Notes under the pieces: generated by a model
Database searches by the model: none
What the model saw: the letters and a program-made list of their open reading frames with translations, nothing else
What the model was told of the DNA's origin: nothing
Made by a program: the position numbers and the translations under genes
Source of the DNA: Litorimonas sp947503715
GTDB taxonomy: Bacteria > Pseudomonadota > Alphaproteobacteria > Caulobacterales > Maricaulaceae
Direction of reading: 5' to 3'
Assembly (NCBI RefSeq): GCF_050271975.1
Contig: NZ_CP189850.1
Span: 930,001-994,000, forward strand
Length of the DNA: 64,000 bases
Shown: positions 52,385-61,656 of the stretch, piece after piece
Position numbering within the stretch: the stretch's first letter is position 1
Layout: every line of letters starts with the position of its first letter

Positions 52385-54343
52385 ATGGCTGAGAATAACG
52401 AAGACTTCCGTACGGCTGAAGTAGACGCGGAACTGGCTCAATTGGACGGACAAAACATGGATATTTTAAGCGCAGATCTCGACCCGAACGCCCCGTCCGG
52501 CATTCCGATGAGTGATGCCGAGGTCGCGCGCGAGCCGGAACTGGAATTCACACCCAAACCGGAACGTCCAGTTCAGGTCAAAGCCCGCAATGAATTGCTG
52601 ACGGATTTCGGCAAGCGCACCCTTCTGGACCGTTACCTTCTGCCCGAAGAGAGCTTTCAGGATATGTTTGGTCGCGTGGCACAGGCCTACGCTGATGACA
52701 CAGCCCACGCACAACGTCTTTATGATTACATGAGCCAGCTTTGGTTCATGCCGGCAACGCCCGTCCTGTCTAATGGTGGCGCGGATCGTGGCTTGCCGAT
52801 TTCTTGCTTCCTCAACGCCGTGGACGATTCGCTCGATTCCATCGTTGACGTCTGGAACGAGAATGTCTGGCTGGCCAGTAATGGCGGCGGCATCGGCACC
52901 TATTGGGGCAATGTGCGTTCTATTGGCGAGAAGATCGGCCGCGCGGGCAAGACTTCCGGCATTATCCCGTTCATCCGCGTGATGGACAGCCTGACCCTCG
53001 CCATTTCGCAAGGGTCCTTGCGTCGCGGATCGGCCGCCGTCTATCTCGACATCCACCATCCGGAAATCGAGGAGTTCCTCGAAATCCGCAAGCCCTCCGG
53101 CGACTTCAACCGCAAATCCCTGAACCTGCATCACGGTCTGAACATCACGGATGATTTCATGATCGCCGTGCGTGACGGTGCGGAATATCCGCTGCGCAGC
53201 CCGCATACGGGCGAGACGATCAAACACGTCAATGCGCGCAAGGTCTGGCAGAAAATTCTGGAAATGCGCCTCGCCACGGGTGAGCCCTATATGGTCTTTT
53301 CTGACACAGTGAATAAATCCCTCGCCAAACATCAGCGCGATGCGGGGCTCAAGGTTCAGCAGTCCAATCTCTGCGCCGAAATCATGCTCGCCACGGGCCG
53401 TGATAAATATGATCGTCAGCGCACAGCCGTTTGCTGCCTCTCCTCCATCAATGCTGAAACATATGATCAGTGGAAAGACGTTCCGGGCTTTATTGAAGAC
53501 ATCATGCGCTTCCTCGACAATGTTCTCGAGAGCTTCATTCAGGGCGCACCGGAAGCGATGAATGATGCGAAATATTCTGCCATGCGCGAACGTTCCGTCG
53601 GCCTCGGCCTGATGGGTTTCCATTCCCTGTTGCAGAGCAAGAATATCCCGTTTGAGAGCGCAATGGCGAAAAGCTGGAATATGCGCCTGTTCAACAAGAT
53701 CCGCGGTGATGCGGATAAAGCGTCCGTGACTTTGGCTCATGAACGCGGGGCCTGTCCGGATGCTGCCGATATGGGCGTCATGGAACGGTTCTCTCACAAA
53801 ATGGCAGTGGCACCGACAGCCTCAATTTCCATCATCTGCGGCGGGACGAGCGCGGGGATCGAGCCTATCCCGGCTAATATCTACACGCATAAAACACTCT
53901 CCGGCTCCTTCACCGTCCGCAACCAGATGCTCGAAGAGCTGTTGGAGACGAAGGGCAAGAATACGGACGGTGTCTGGGCGACGATTCTGGAAAATGAAGG
54001 CTCCGTCCAGCATCTTTCCTGTTTGGACGACCATGAAAAGGCCGTCTTCCGTACAGCTTTCGAAATTGACCAACGTTGGGTGATTGAGCATGCCGCCGAC
54101 CGCGCGCCAATGATCTGTCAGGCGCAATCGCTCAATATTTTCCTCCCGGGTGATATTGATAAATGGGACCTTCACATGTTGCATTGGCAGGCCTGGGAAA
54201 AAGGCGTGAAGTCGCTCTATTACTGCCGCTCTAAATCTATTCAGCGCGCAGGATTCGCCGGATCGGAAGCGAAAACCGACATGGAAAAGAGCATGGAGGC
54301 TGCCGCTCCCACCGATTATGAGGAATGTCTCGCCTGCCAATAA
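52385..54343 (+). CDS. nrdA: Class I ribonucleotide reductase large subunit
   Basis: NrdA reduces ribonucleotides to deoxyribonucleotides. The 652-residue protein has MPATPVLSNGGADRGLPISCFLNAVDDS near 125-150 (first redox Cys), SNGGGIGTYWGN, NLCAEI near 330 and CCLSS near 350 (active-site Cys region), PTASISIICGGTSAGIEP near 475, paired Tyr in SLYYCRSKS, and the C-terminal CLAC swing motif. I see no ATP-cone, so overall activity control by dATP through a cone seems absent. nrdB is not adjacent. AGGA precedes ATG 52385. Strong multi-site control lies upstream. Confidence 0.95.
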   Translation: MAENNEDFRTAEVDAELAQLDGQNMDILSADLDPNAPSGIPMSDAEVAREPELEFTPKPERPVQVKARNELLTDFGKRTLLDRYLLPEESFQDMFGRVAQAYADDTAHAQRLYDYMSQLWFMPATPVLSNGGADRGLPISCFLNAVDDSLDSIVDVWNENVWLASNGGGIGTYWGNVRSIGEKIGRAGKTSGIIPFIRVMDSLTLAISQGSLRRGSAAVYLDIHHPEIEEFLEIRKPSGDFNRKSLNLHHGLNITDDFMIAVRDGAEYPLRSPHTGETIKHVNARKVWQKILEMRLATGEPYMVFSDTVNKSLAKHQRDAGLKVQQSNLCAEIMLATGRDKYDRQRTAVCCLSSINAETYDQWKDVPGFIEDIMRFLDNVLESFIQGAPEAMNDAKYSAMRERSVGLGLMGFHSLLQSKNIPFESAMAKSWNMRLFNKIRGDADKASVTLAHERGACPDAADMGVMERFSHKMAVAPTASISIICGGTSAGIEPIPANIYTHKTLSGSFTVRNQMLEELLETKGKNTDGVWATILENEGSVQHLSCLDDHEKAVFRTAFEIDQRWVIEHAADRAPMICQAQSLNIFLPGDIDKWDLHMLHWQAWEKGVKSLYYCRSKSIQRAGFAGSEAKTDMEKSMEAAAPTDYEECLACQ

Positions 54344-54398
54344 GGAATGATTTTTTGAAATCCGGTTCAGTCCGGGTTCATAAAATATAAATGATGAT

Positions 54399-54428
54399 AA
54401 GGCTGTCGCGGTTTGTGGTGGCCTTTTT
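54399..54428 (+). terminator. Probable terminator after nrdA
   Basis: AAGGC (54399-54403) and GCCTT (54421-54425) enclose a 17-base loop with some inner pairing and are followed by a run of T. It lies 55 bases past the nrdA stop. Confidence 0.5.
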
Positions 54429-54587
54429 CGTTTGTGTTAAAGCGGAAAACCGCCTGTACCAAAGTAAAACAGTGTTGCAGATGGAACACATTCTTTACCA
54501 ACGAGTCTTCGGGGGTCACATTCTTGTGGTAGAAAAGGCTTCGACCTGATAAGACAGAAGAGAATAAAAGGGAAACAGGCGCAATTT

Positions 54588-55325
54588 ATGGTCCTCAAGG
54601 GAGTGACATACGCAAAATCTGTCCGCAGCACGCTTGCTGTGGCCCTAACAGCTATGTGCTTTGTTGCAACCCCGGCTTTTGCGCAGGATGCGTCTGAGAC
54701 GCGCGTGGAAACGCTCGGGGCCAATAAGGCGATGGCCCCAACGGAGGGCTTGAATTTCAACCTTCCCGCACCGGCTGATCTGGGGACGCAAACGGGTCCG
54801 CAGCTTGAACTGCCATTGGATGCCGTTGGCTCAACACTATTTAAACTCGACCTGTCCTCCCCCGCCTGTGCCTCTGGCGGCGAAGGCTGTTTGAAGCGCA
54901 ATGACCGCGTAAATTTGGGTCTGTCTGACACATTTAATCGTCGCTCTGAAAAAGGGCTCGATCTTAAACTGATGCCGCGGGCTTCCATGCGTTTCAATGA
55001 TGAGGTTAGCTCTGCCGTCGTGGGGGCCGTCATCGAAATTGGCGAAGACCTGCGTCAGGGGTCTGAGTTCGAGAATAATACGTGGTATTTCTTCGCGGGT
55101 GCGGATGCGGAAGCGCTGACCTATGCGCCGAATTCCGTGGGCAGGATCACCTCGGGCCAATTCCACCTGCAGGACCGGATCATCGTCGGAGATGCGCAGG
55201 CAGGTCTGGGTTACCGGATTGGTGATGCGGATGTGTCGCTGTCTTACATGCGACGTGAGGCTTCGACCGAGGAATTCAAGATCGTCGAAGATGCAGCGGC
55301 GCTGTCCTTTACGTGGAAACGCTAA
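54588..55325 (+). CDS. Exported protein resembling the C-terminal part of LpxR-type barrels
   Basis: This 245-residue protein has a signal peptide (LAVALTAMCFVATPAFAQ). The last 100 residues show barrel-like strands with NTWYFFAGADAEALTYAPNS, DRIIVGDAQAGLGYRIGD and DVSLSYMRREASTEEF, reminiscent of the DUF2219/LpxR lipid A deacylase C-terminus. The N-terminal catalytic half of LpxR is not seen, so deacylase activity is not claimed. It may be a periplasmic or outer-membrane protein of unknown role. It converges with the next gene. Confidence 0.6.
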   Translation: MVLKGVTYAKSVRSTLAVALTAMCFVATPAFAQDASETRVETLGANKAMAPTEGLNFNLPAPADLGTQTGPQLELPLDAVGSTLFKLDLSSPACASGGEGCLKRNDRVNLGLSDTFNRRSEKGLDLKLMPRASMRFNDEVSSAVVGAVIEIGEDLRQGSEFENNTWYFFAGADAEALTYAPNSVGRITSGQFHLQDRIIVGDAQAGLGYRIGDADVSLSYMRREASTEEFKIVEDAAALSFTWKR

Positions 55326-55340
55326 ACGCGCTTTTCCGAT

Positions 55341-56732
55341 CTAGGGAATTTTCATTCTAAAACTAAAGCTGGCCGTATTCCCTGGATAGAGTGACCCGGG
55401 GCGGACATAACCTTTGGGGACGAGGCAGATATGGCGAACTTGATCGTCATAGCTGGCGTTTAAGTCCGCTTCCGTTTTATCGCATTGTCCGATATTTGTG
55501 GGGCGCGCACTCGCAAAGGAATAGGCAACATCCGTGCTGGGTGAAAAGCTTAAACCGCTTGTGCCGGGCGAGAAGAGGATAGGGCCACCACCTCCCATGT
55601 CGCCTGTGAAAAACTCCATTTCGTCCGGAACGCTATCAACTAGAAAAAGACTATTCAGGTCTACGGGCCCGGTTCCCGTATTGTCCAATGTGATCGTGTA
55701 GATGACATCGCTTCCCGGTACGGCGTAGATAGTGGGATTATCCGTCGCCATGGCAACGGTTTTTGTGCCGGAGAAAATGGCGGCCTGAGTTGATCGAAAA
55801 GCGCTGTAATAAACTTCTTCATTAATGTGGCGACGGCTTGTGTCACCCGCGACTGTTTCTTCTTCCACAGCGAGTTGGATGGATCCATTTGGTAATGGAT
55901 CAGAGCCGAAGAGCACAGCCCACCCACCATTACCGCCATTTTCAGCGGCTTGGGTCAGAATAGCGGTCTCGAAATCACCGGAAATGCTATAGCTATAAGG
56001 CGGCGAATTCCCCGTGCCTGCAATCGAATTTCCGCCGCGCGCAAAAACATAGGTCACACCGTTAACCGTACCAGTGCCGGGCTCTGCCACGATATAACCC
56101 AGTGTTTCGTTGAACCGAGTGTCATTGATCATCCCGATATGTTTCCCGACGCAAAAGGCGGTCGGTGTTGGCGGGGTGTTTCGATTACCGCAATTATTCG
56201 TCCAAAAAACACTCGCTTGAGCATCGTTGAATGTCATGACTTGTCCGAAAACGGCGAGTGACGAAAAGCCGGATGTCAGACTGGCTGTAACGTTTTCGGT
56301 CTCTGTACTGGTCCAGCCGACTGCATTTCCGCTTGTATCATCAGAGAGTACTGTTCGGGCTTCGATTTTTCGCCCGTCAGAAAGTGTATGCGCACCTGTT
56401 TCCACGACAAGGCAGTGAACATCCGAAGCGGTGAACGCCGAAGAATCTTCAAAACGTTGAACGCGAACTTCAAAAGAGGTCGGCATCACGTTTCTAACAC
56501 GCGTATGAGCTTCGTTGCTGGCCGCCGATGGTAGGACATAGGTGCAACTTACGACGGGTGCGGTGTAAGCATTCGCGAGTGCAATCGTTTCCCAGTTCGC
56601 CGACACATTCTCAATGCGATGTGTCTCGATAAATGTGTCGAGGACCATGACATTTGTCTGTGCCGCAGCCCATTCCGGAGCTAATACCATTCCAAATATC
56701 AGGCATAGGCCGATATTTTGTTTCTTCCACAT
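55341..56732 (-). CDS. Large exported protein with a C-terminal DUF11-like repeat
   Basis: This 463-residue protein has a signal peptide (NIGLCLIFGMVLAPEWAAAQ). Residues about 25-130 form a beta-rich region (VLDTFIETHRIENVSANWET) with three Cys; the centre is Gly/Asn/Thr-rich; residues about 340-460 contain IYAVPGSDVIYTITLDNTG, the pattern of DUF11/cell-surface repeat domains. No enzyme motif is visible. It is probably surface-exposed or secreted. I do not recognise a named family for the whole protein. Confidence 0.65.
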   Translation of the reverse strand: MWKKQNIGLCLIFGMVLAPEWAAAQTNVMVLDTFIETHRIENVSANWETIALANAYTAPVVSCTYVLPSAASNEAHTRVRNVMPTSFEVRVQRFEDSSAFTASDVHCLVVETGAHTLSDGRKIEARTVLSDDTSGNAVGWTSTETENVTASLTSGFSSLAVFGQVMTFNDAQASVFWTNNCGNRNTPPTPTAFCVGKHIGMINDTRFNETLGYIVAEPGTGTVNGVTYVFARGGNSIAGTGNSPPYSYSISGDFETAILTQAAENGGNGGWAVLFGSDPLPNGSIQLAVEEETVAGDTSRRHINEEVYYSAFRSTQAAIFSGTKTVAMATDNPTIYAVPGSDVIYTITLDNTGTGPVDLNSLFLVDSVPDEMEFFTGDMGGGGPILFSPGTSGLSFSPSTDVAYSFASARPTNIGQCDKTEADLNASYDDQVRHICLVPKGYVRPGSLYPGNTASFSFRMKIP

Positions 56733-56842
56733 GGACCGAGAATAGCGAAAAATCCTTAATAATCGTAAAGTTGAGCTGTGATAGATCAGTCAGGTGAACG
56801 TGTCCGATTGACGCTGTCCCGTGCAAAGCCTAATCGCCGCAT

Positions 56843-58441
56843 ATGACAAATGAAATTTACATGACCTCCAAAGCCTGGCCGTTCGATCAGGCCCGCGCCA
56901 TTCTCCGCCGGCTCGATATTGAAAAAAAACGCGGGATTGATCGCGGCGATAAACCGGTCGTATTCGAGACGGGCTATGGTCCTTCCGGCCTGCCGCATAT
57001 CGGAACATTTGGCGAGGTTGTGCGCACGACAATGGTCCGGAACGCATTTATTGCGCTGACCGAAGGCAAGATCGCGACACGCCTTATCTGCGTGTCTGAT
57101 GATATGGACGGGATGCGAAAAGTCCCCGGAACGGTGCCAAACCCGGACGAACTCGAAGCCTATATGCAAAAGCCACTGACCGATGTGCCCGACCCGTTCG
57201 GCACGCATGACAGTTTTGGTAATCACATGAATGCGCGTTTGCGGGCCTTCCTCGACAGCTTCGGCTTTGACTATGAATTTATGTCCGCGACAGAACTCTA
57301 CCGCTCCGGCGCCTATGATGAATATCTCCTCCGCGCCCTGAATAAATTCGACGACATTATGAAAGTCATGCTGCCGACATTGGGCGCAGAACGTCAGGCG
57401 ACTTATTCGCCCTTCCTCCCGATTTCTCCGTCTACGGGCCGCGTGCTCTATGTGCCAATGAAAGCCGTCAATCCAGAAGACGGCACGATTACTTTTGATG
57501 ATGAGGACGGCACGGAAGTCACGATGTCCGTCACGGGCGGGAATGTGAAATTCCAATGGAAGCCCGATTTCGGGATGCGCTGGGCTGCGCTCGGCGTGGA
57601 CTTTGAAATGTTTGGCAAAGACCATCAGGATAATGCGCCGCTCTACTCCCGCATTTGTAAAATCCTCGGCGGTAACCCGCCCGTGCAATTCGTCTATGAA
57701 TTATTTCTCGACGAAAAAGGCGAGAAAATTTCCAAGACAAAGGGCAACGGTATTTCCGTCGAAGACTGGCTGAAATACGCGCCGCCGGAGAGCCTCTCGC
57801 TATTTAATTTCGCTAAGCCCCGCGCGGCAAAGAAACTCTATTTCGATGTCATTCCGAAAACGGTCGACGAATATTACCAGCATCTCGATGGCTGGTCGCG
57901 GCAAGACGAAAAACAACGCGCGAATAATCCGGTCTGGCATATTCATAACGGCACGCCCCCGGATGAAAACCCGCCTTTGACATTTGCGCTGCTGCTCAAT
58001 CTGGTCAGCGCGGCCAATGCGTCGGATACAGAAACACTCTGGGGCTTCATCAAGAAATATGCGCCGGACGCGACGCCCGAAAACAGCCCGGGTCTTGACC
58101 GTCTGACGCATTATGCCGTCGCCTATTACGAAGATTTCGTGAAACCGAATAAGGCCTATCGCGACCCCACAGATCAAGAGCGCGCAGCGCTGGAGGATTT
58201 GGTCAAACGGTTCCGCAATGTCTCAGCGGCGGAATCTAACGACGGCGAAGCTCTGCAAACGATGATCTTCTCTGTTGGGAAGGACCATGAGTTTGAAAAC
58301 TTGCGCGATTGGTTCAAAGCCATTTACGAAGTCTGCCTCGGCCAGAGTCAGGGTCCGCGCTTTGGGTCATTCGTCGCGATTTACGGTCCTGAAGAGACGG
58401 CGGATCTGATTGAAACCTCGCTGGCGGGCAACTTATCGTAA
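56843..58441 (+). CDS. lysS: Class I lysyl-tRNA synthetase
   Basis: This 532-residue enzyme charges tRNA-Lys. It is the class I type known from archaea and alphaproteobacteria: the HIGH motif appears as GLPHIGTFGEV near 50 and KMSKS as GEKISKTKGNGIS near 295, with WKPDFGMRWAALGVDFEMFGKDHQDN between. ATG 56843 is used; an in-frame ATG at 56861 (MTSKAWPFDQAR) is equally possible because neither has a clear ribosome site. It is followed 68 bases later by a TPR-like gene. Confidence 0.95.
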   Translation: MTNEIYMTSKAWPFDQARAILRRLDIEKKRGIDRGDKPVVFETGYGPSGLPHIGTFGEVVRTTMVRNAFIALTEGKIATRLICVSDDMDGMRKVPGTVPNPDELEAYMQKPLTDVPDPFGTHDSFGNHMNARLRAFLDSFGFDYEFMSATELYRSGAYDEYLLRALNKFDDIMKVMLPTLGAERQATYSPFLPISPSTGRVLYVPMKAVNPEDGTITFDDEDGTEVTMSVTGGNVKFQWKPDFGMRWAALGVDFEMFGKDHQDNAPLYSRICKILGGNPPVQFVYELFLDEKGEKISKTKGNGISVEDWLKYAPPESLSLFNFAKPRAAKKLYFDVIPKTVDEYYQHLDGWSRQDEKQRANNPVWHIHNGTPPDENPPLTFALLLNLVSAANASDTETLWGFIKKYAPDATPENSPGLDRLTHYAVAYYEDFVKPNKAYRDPTDQERAALEDLVKRFRNVSAAESNDGEALQTMIFSVGKDHEFENLRDWFKAIYEVCLGQSQGPRFGSFVAIYGPEETADLIETSLAGNLS

Positions 58442-58509
58442 CAAACCGCAATAACGCGTTCTGTCGTATTCACTTTGTGACGCGGCAGAAATGTGGAAAG
58501 CTTGCGGGG

Positions 58510-59310
58510 ATGATGACATTATTCAAATCCACCATCGTTATCTTGGGCCTTCTCGCGCTCCCGACGGGGGCCGTGGCCGCCAATGTCGCGGAAGTCCGAC
58601 GGGCGATGGCGGCGGGCGATTATGACGCCGCTTTCACCGTCGCGGAAACGATAGAGACGGCGGAAAGCCTTGCCCTTGCGGCGGAAAGTCTCCTTTCCGA
58701 CATCATGTTGGGGACGGCGCATAAAAATAAAAAACAGGCAAAGCAGGCCCGTGAATTGGCGGACAAAGCGCTGGAACTTGATGCCGCACATCAAAATGCG
58801 CGGCTACAATTCACAATCGCGGACGGGTTTGTGACGCGGGAGACGGGCGATGTCTCGGCGTGGATGAAAAAACTGCCGCAGAAAACGCAGGCGGTCGTGC
58901 AGGCCTACCGCCTCGACTATCCCGATGATGTGCGGGGCGATGCCCTGATGGGCGCATGGCATCTCGCCATTGTGCGCAAGGCGGGCGATGGGAATGCGCG
59001 GAAATGGTTCGGTGCAAATGTCGCCGACGGGCAGGCCTTTTATGATAAGGCGATTGCGTTTGAGCCGGATAACGCTGTGATCGGCGTGAACTATGCGTTC
59101 GCGATGATTGCACTGGAGGATGAAGATATGCCGAATGTGAGTGCAGCCTGGGCGATATTGGAACATCTGTCGGCACTTGACCAACCCGATCATCTGAACC
59201 GGACGGTGATGGATTACGGGCGGGAGGCCCTAACGGTGAAAGCCGACCGCGACGCCGCGCGGGATTATGCGGGAATGTTTCTGGACGGTGAAAAGCCGGA
59301 GCTTAATTAA
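58510..59310 (+). CDS. Exported TPR-like protein of unknown function
   Basis: This 266-residue protein starts at ATG 58510 (or the ATG 3 bases later), with a signal peptide (KSTIVILGLLALPTGAVAA). The mature protein is helical with Ala-rich pairs that resemble tetratricopeptide repeats (MAAGDYDAAFTVAETIETAES, QARELADKALELDAAHQNAR, YDKAIAFEPDNAVIGVNYAF). No catalytic motif is visible. It probably acts as a periplasmic scaffold. A 130-bp inverted-repeat element begins 2 bases after its stop. Confidence 0.7.
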   Translation: MMTLFKSTIVILGLLALPTGAVAANVAEVRRAMAAGDYDAAFTVAETIETAESLALAAESLLSDIMLGTAHKNKKQAKQARELADKALELDAAHQNARLQFTIADGFVTRETGDVSAWMKKLPQKTQAVVQAYRLDYPDDVRGDALMGAWHLAIVRKAGDGNARKWFGANVADGQAFYDKAIAFEPDNAVIGVNYAFAMIALEDEDMPNVSAAWAILEHLSALDQPDHLNRTVMDYGREALTVKADRDAARDYAGMFLDGEKPELN

Positions 59311-59312
59311 TT

Positions 59313-59442
59313 TGTCACACCGTCGCGGCCCGCACGGACGTCCGGTACCCATGCCGTAAAGGTCACGTTTAAATCGAATTTGCGAATTTCGGAAATTTTA
59401 CGGCATGGGCACCGGATGGCCTTCGGCCATGTCGGTGTGACA
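59313..59442. repeat. 130-bp nested inverted-repeat element
   Basis: Outer arms TGTCACACCG (59313-59322) and CGGTGTGACA (59433-59442) are perfectly complementary. Inner arms at 59341-59360 and 59397-59416 pair over 20 bases with one mismatch (key core CCCATGCCGTAAA). A small hairpin ATGGCC-TTC-GGCCAT stands at 59416-59430, so the whole can form a branched cruciform. No coding frame fits. It looks like a non-autonomous, MITE- or RIME-like intergenic element and may also end both flanking transcripts. Confidence 0.75.
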
Positions 59443-59462
59443 TCAACGCTCAATTTATCGAG

Positions 59463-60089
59463 TTATTGAGAGACCCAAATAATCCGCCCGATCCACTGGA
59501 CCTCATGCATGTGCAGCGTGCGGTCTTCATATTCCGGGTTGAGCGAAATGAGCTCGATTGTTGTGCCCGTGCGTTTGCGCAATTCCTTGGCCATGACTTC
59601 GCCCTGATGCGTTTTGACGACAACGCGGTCGCCACGGCGGCACTCCGCATTAGGCGCGACAAGGACTTTGTCACCCGCGCGCAGGACGGGGTCCATGGAA
59701 TCGCCCGCGATTTGCAGCGCATAGACATTTTCGTCCTGCAACCCCGGCACCCGGACATCTTCCCAGGATCCGCCAATCGGAAATCCAGCATCATCAAAAA
59801 ATCCTTCACCACCGGCTTGGGCCAATCCGATGACGGGAATGGCGGGACCGCGAGCGCCGCGATCTGCGGCCATACAGGCGAAGTCCTCAAAGCTCATATC
59901 GACCTGTCGCAGGACTTTCGCGATAGATTCGGTCGAGGGCCAGCGCGGTTTTCCCGCAGATGTCACCCGTTTGGATTTGTTAAATGTCGTGGCGTCCAAT
60001 CCGGCTTCCTTGGCGAGGCCGGAAGGGGACATAGACCGTTTGCGGGCGAGGCGGTCGAGTGCCGCCCAAATATCTGTGTGCGATAACAT
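59463..60089 (-). CDS. LexA/CI-like HTH repressor with S24 peptidase domain
   Basis: This 208-residue protein has an N-terminal helix-turn-helix (WAALDRLARKRSMSPSGLAKEAGLDATTFNKS) and a C-terminal S24 domain with nucleophile Ser in GDSMDPVLRAGD near 130 and general-base Lys in VVVKTHQGEVMAKEL near 165. Such proteins repress genes and can cleave themselves after RecA activation. The Ala-Gly cleavage pair may be in LAQAGGEGFF near 90. It is a chromosomal CI-like regulator; no phage genes are nearby. Confidence 0.85.
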   Translation of the reverse strand: MLSHTDIWAALDRLARKRSMSPSGLAKEAGLDATTFNKSKRVTSAGKPRWPSTESIAKVLRQVDMSFEDFACMAADRGARGPAIPVIGLAQAGGEGFFDDAGFPIGGSWEDVRVPGLQDENVYALQIAGDSMDPVLRAGDKVLVAPNAECRRGDRVVVKTHQGEVMAKELRKRTGTTIELISLNPEYEDRTLHMHEVQWIGRIIWVSQ

Positions 60090-60128
60090 GGAGAATGGGC
60101 TAGGATTAAATCCCTATCAGGTCAAATA

Positions 60129-60156
60129 AAAAGGCGCTCCAAATGGAACGCCTTTT
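60129..60156 (-). terminator. Intrinsic terminator after the first amt gene
   Basis: AAAAGGCG (60129-60136) and CGCCTTTT (60149-60156) pair, with TCC/GGA inside and an AAAT loop; the A-run on the plus strand gives a T-run on the minus strand. It may also work on the plus strand. Confidence 0.85.
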
Positions 60157-60180
60157 CGATAATCTTTATGAGGCGGGCGT

Positions 60181-61446
60181 TTAATTATACGCGCTTTCAC
60201 CGTGGAGGCTGATATCCAACCCCTCATATTCCTGCTCTTCCGTGACGCGCAGGCCGAGTGTCATTTTCAAAACGAAGAGGATGACAAAGCTGGCCAGCGC
60301 TGACCAGAGAACGACGGCACCCGTCCCGATCAATTGCGCGACGATATCCCCATCGCCCGTCCCGCCGAGGATTTCTGCAGAGAGGAAGGGCAGCAGCAGA
60401 ATACCGAGCATGCCGCCGACACCGTGAACCGCGAAAACGTCGAGGCTGTCATCAATTTTTAACTTCACACGAATGAGGTTGACCGCGAAATAACAGACGA
60501 GCCCGCCTGCCAATCCGATCAGCAAGGCGCCTCCCGGACCGATGACACCCGCCGCAGGGGTCACCGTTGCGAGGCCTGCAATCGTGCCCGTCGCCGCGCC
60601 GACCAGTGTCGGTTTCTTATTCGCAATCGCTTCCATCACGACCCACGACAATGTGCCGACTGAGGCCGCGATATGCGTGACGAGCAAGGCCATGCCTGCG
60701 CCGCCATCGGCTGCGAGTTGAGAGCCGCCATTAAACCCGAACCACCCGACCCAGAGCATGGATGCGCCGATCATGACGATTGCGGGGCGATGCGGCACGG
60801 CAAGCTCTGTCGGGAAGCCTTTGCGTTTCCCCAACATGAAGACGTAAACCAGTGCGGAAATACCCGCTGTCGCATGGACAACCAAACCGCCCGCAAAATC
60901 AATCACGCCGCGTTCGGCCAACCAACCACCACCCCAAACCCAATGGGTGACGGGGGCATAGACGACCAAGAGCCAGAGGGCCGTAAAGATCATGACGGGC
61001 AGGAATTTCACCCGCTCGACAAAGGCCCCGACAATCAGGCCGGGCGTGATCACGGCGAAAGTCATTTGAAAGGCGAGGAAGACGCTTTCGGGGATTGTCC
61101 CCGAGACCGCGTCGCGCTCCAGATTATTCAGGAACAGATTGTCCAGTCCACCCCACCACGCATTGCCTTCGCCAAAGGCGATGGAATAACCGGCAATGAC
61201 CCAGATGATGCTGGCCAGTGCCGCGATGGCATAGACCTTCATCAGGACGGAAAGATAGTTCTTCGCGCGGACAAGCCCGCCATAGAAGAGGGCGAGGCCC
61301 GGAAGGCTCATAAACAAAACAAGTGCCGTGGCCGTTAGGATCCAGGCGGTGTCACCGGAATTAAGGGTCGCGTCTTGCGCGAAAGCGACTGACGGTAGTG
61401 CTAGCGCAGCGAGCCCCGCGCCAGCGGATTTAAGATAGTGTGACAT
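60181..61446 (-). CDS. amt: Ammonium transporter (first copy)
   Basis: This 421-residue Amt/MEP/Rh channel conducts ammonium. It has a signal peptide (LAALALPSVAFAQ) and eleven membrane segments. Conserved marks are FYGGLVRAKN, MLWVGWFGFNGGSQLAADG and the twin pore His in VVHATAG near 190 and FAVHGVGG near 345. ATG 61446 has GAGGGG upstream. No PII (glnK) gene lies beside it, unlike the usual amtB-glnK pairing. A second copy follows upstream on the same strand. Confidence 0.95.
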   Translation of the reverse strand: MSHYLKSAGAGLAALALPSVAFAQDATLNSGDTAWILTATALVLFMSLPGLALFYGGLVRAKNYLSVLMKVYAIAALASIIWVIAGYSIAFGEGNAWWGGLDNLFLNNLERDAVSGTIPESVFLAFQMTFAVITPGLIVGAFVERVKFLPVMIFTALWLLVVYAPVTHWVWGGGWLAERGVIDFAGGLVVHATAGISALVYVFMLGKRKGFPTELAVPHRPAIVMIGASMLWVGWFGFNGGSQLAADGGAGMALLVTHIAASVGTLSWVVMEAIANKKPTLVGAATGTIAGLATVTPAAGVIGPGGALLIGLAGGLVCYFAVNLIRVKLKIDDSLDVFAVHGVGGMLGILLLPFLSAEILGGTGDGDIVAQLIGTGAVVLWSALASFVILFVLKMTLGLRVTEEQEYEGLDISLHGESAYN

Positions 61447-61600
61447 GATTTCCCCTCATGTGATGTTTATATCTTTCACCTAGTTGAGGGAATATTGTGC
61501 GGCTTTAGCCGATTTTGCACAAGATGTGGACATAAGTACTTCGCACAACTGAGGGGCGGAATTTCGAATGATTTGTCGAAAACCTGTGCGTCAGCCAAAG

Positions 61601-61628
61601 AAAAAACCCCGGCCCGAAGACCGAGGTT
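61601..61628 (-). terminator. Intrinsic terminator after the second amt gene
   Basis: On the minus strand AACCTCGG (61628-61621) pairs with CCGGGGTT (61612-61605) around an 8-base loop, followed by TTTTTT. It separates the two amt genes into independent transcripts. Confidence 0.87.
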
Positions 61629-61656
61629 ATTGCGCCCGTTTAACCGTAGAAGTCGT

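Noticed and set aside
54344..54587. nrdB or another gene directly after nrdA
   Set aside because: Only a terminator-like hairpin and the leader of the next gene are present.
59463..60089. Prophage signalled by the CI-like S24 gene
   Set aside because: No integrase, structural or lysis genes lie nearby, and flanking genes are chromosomal.
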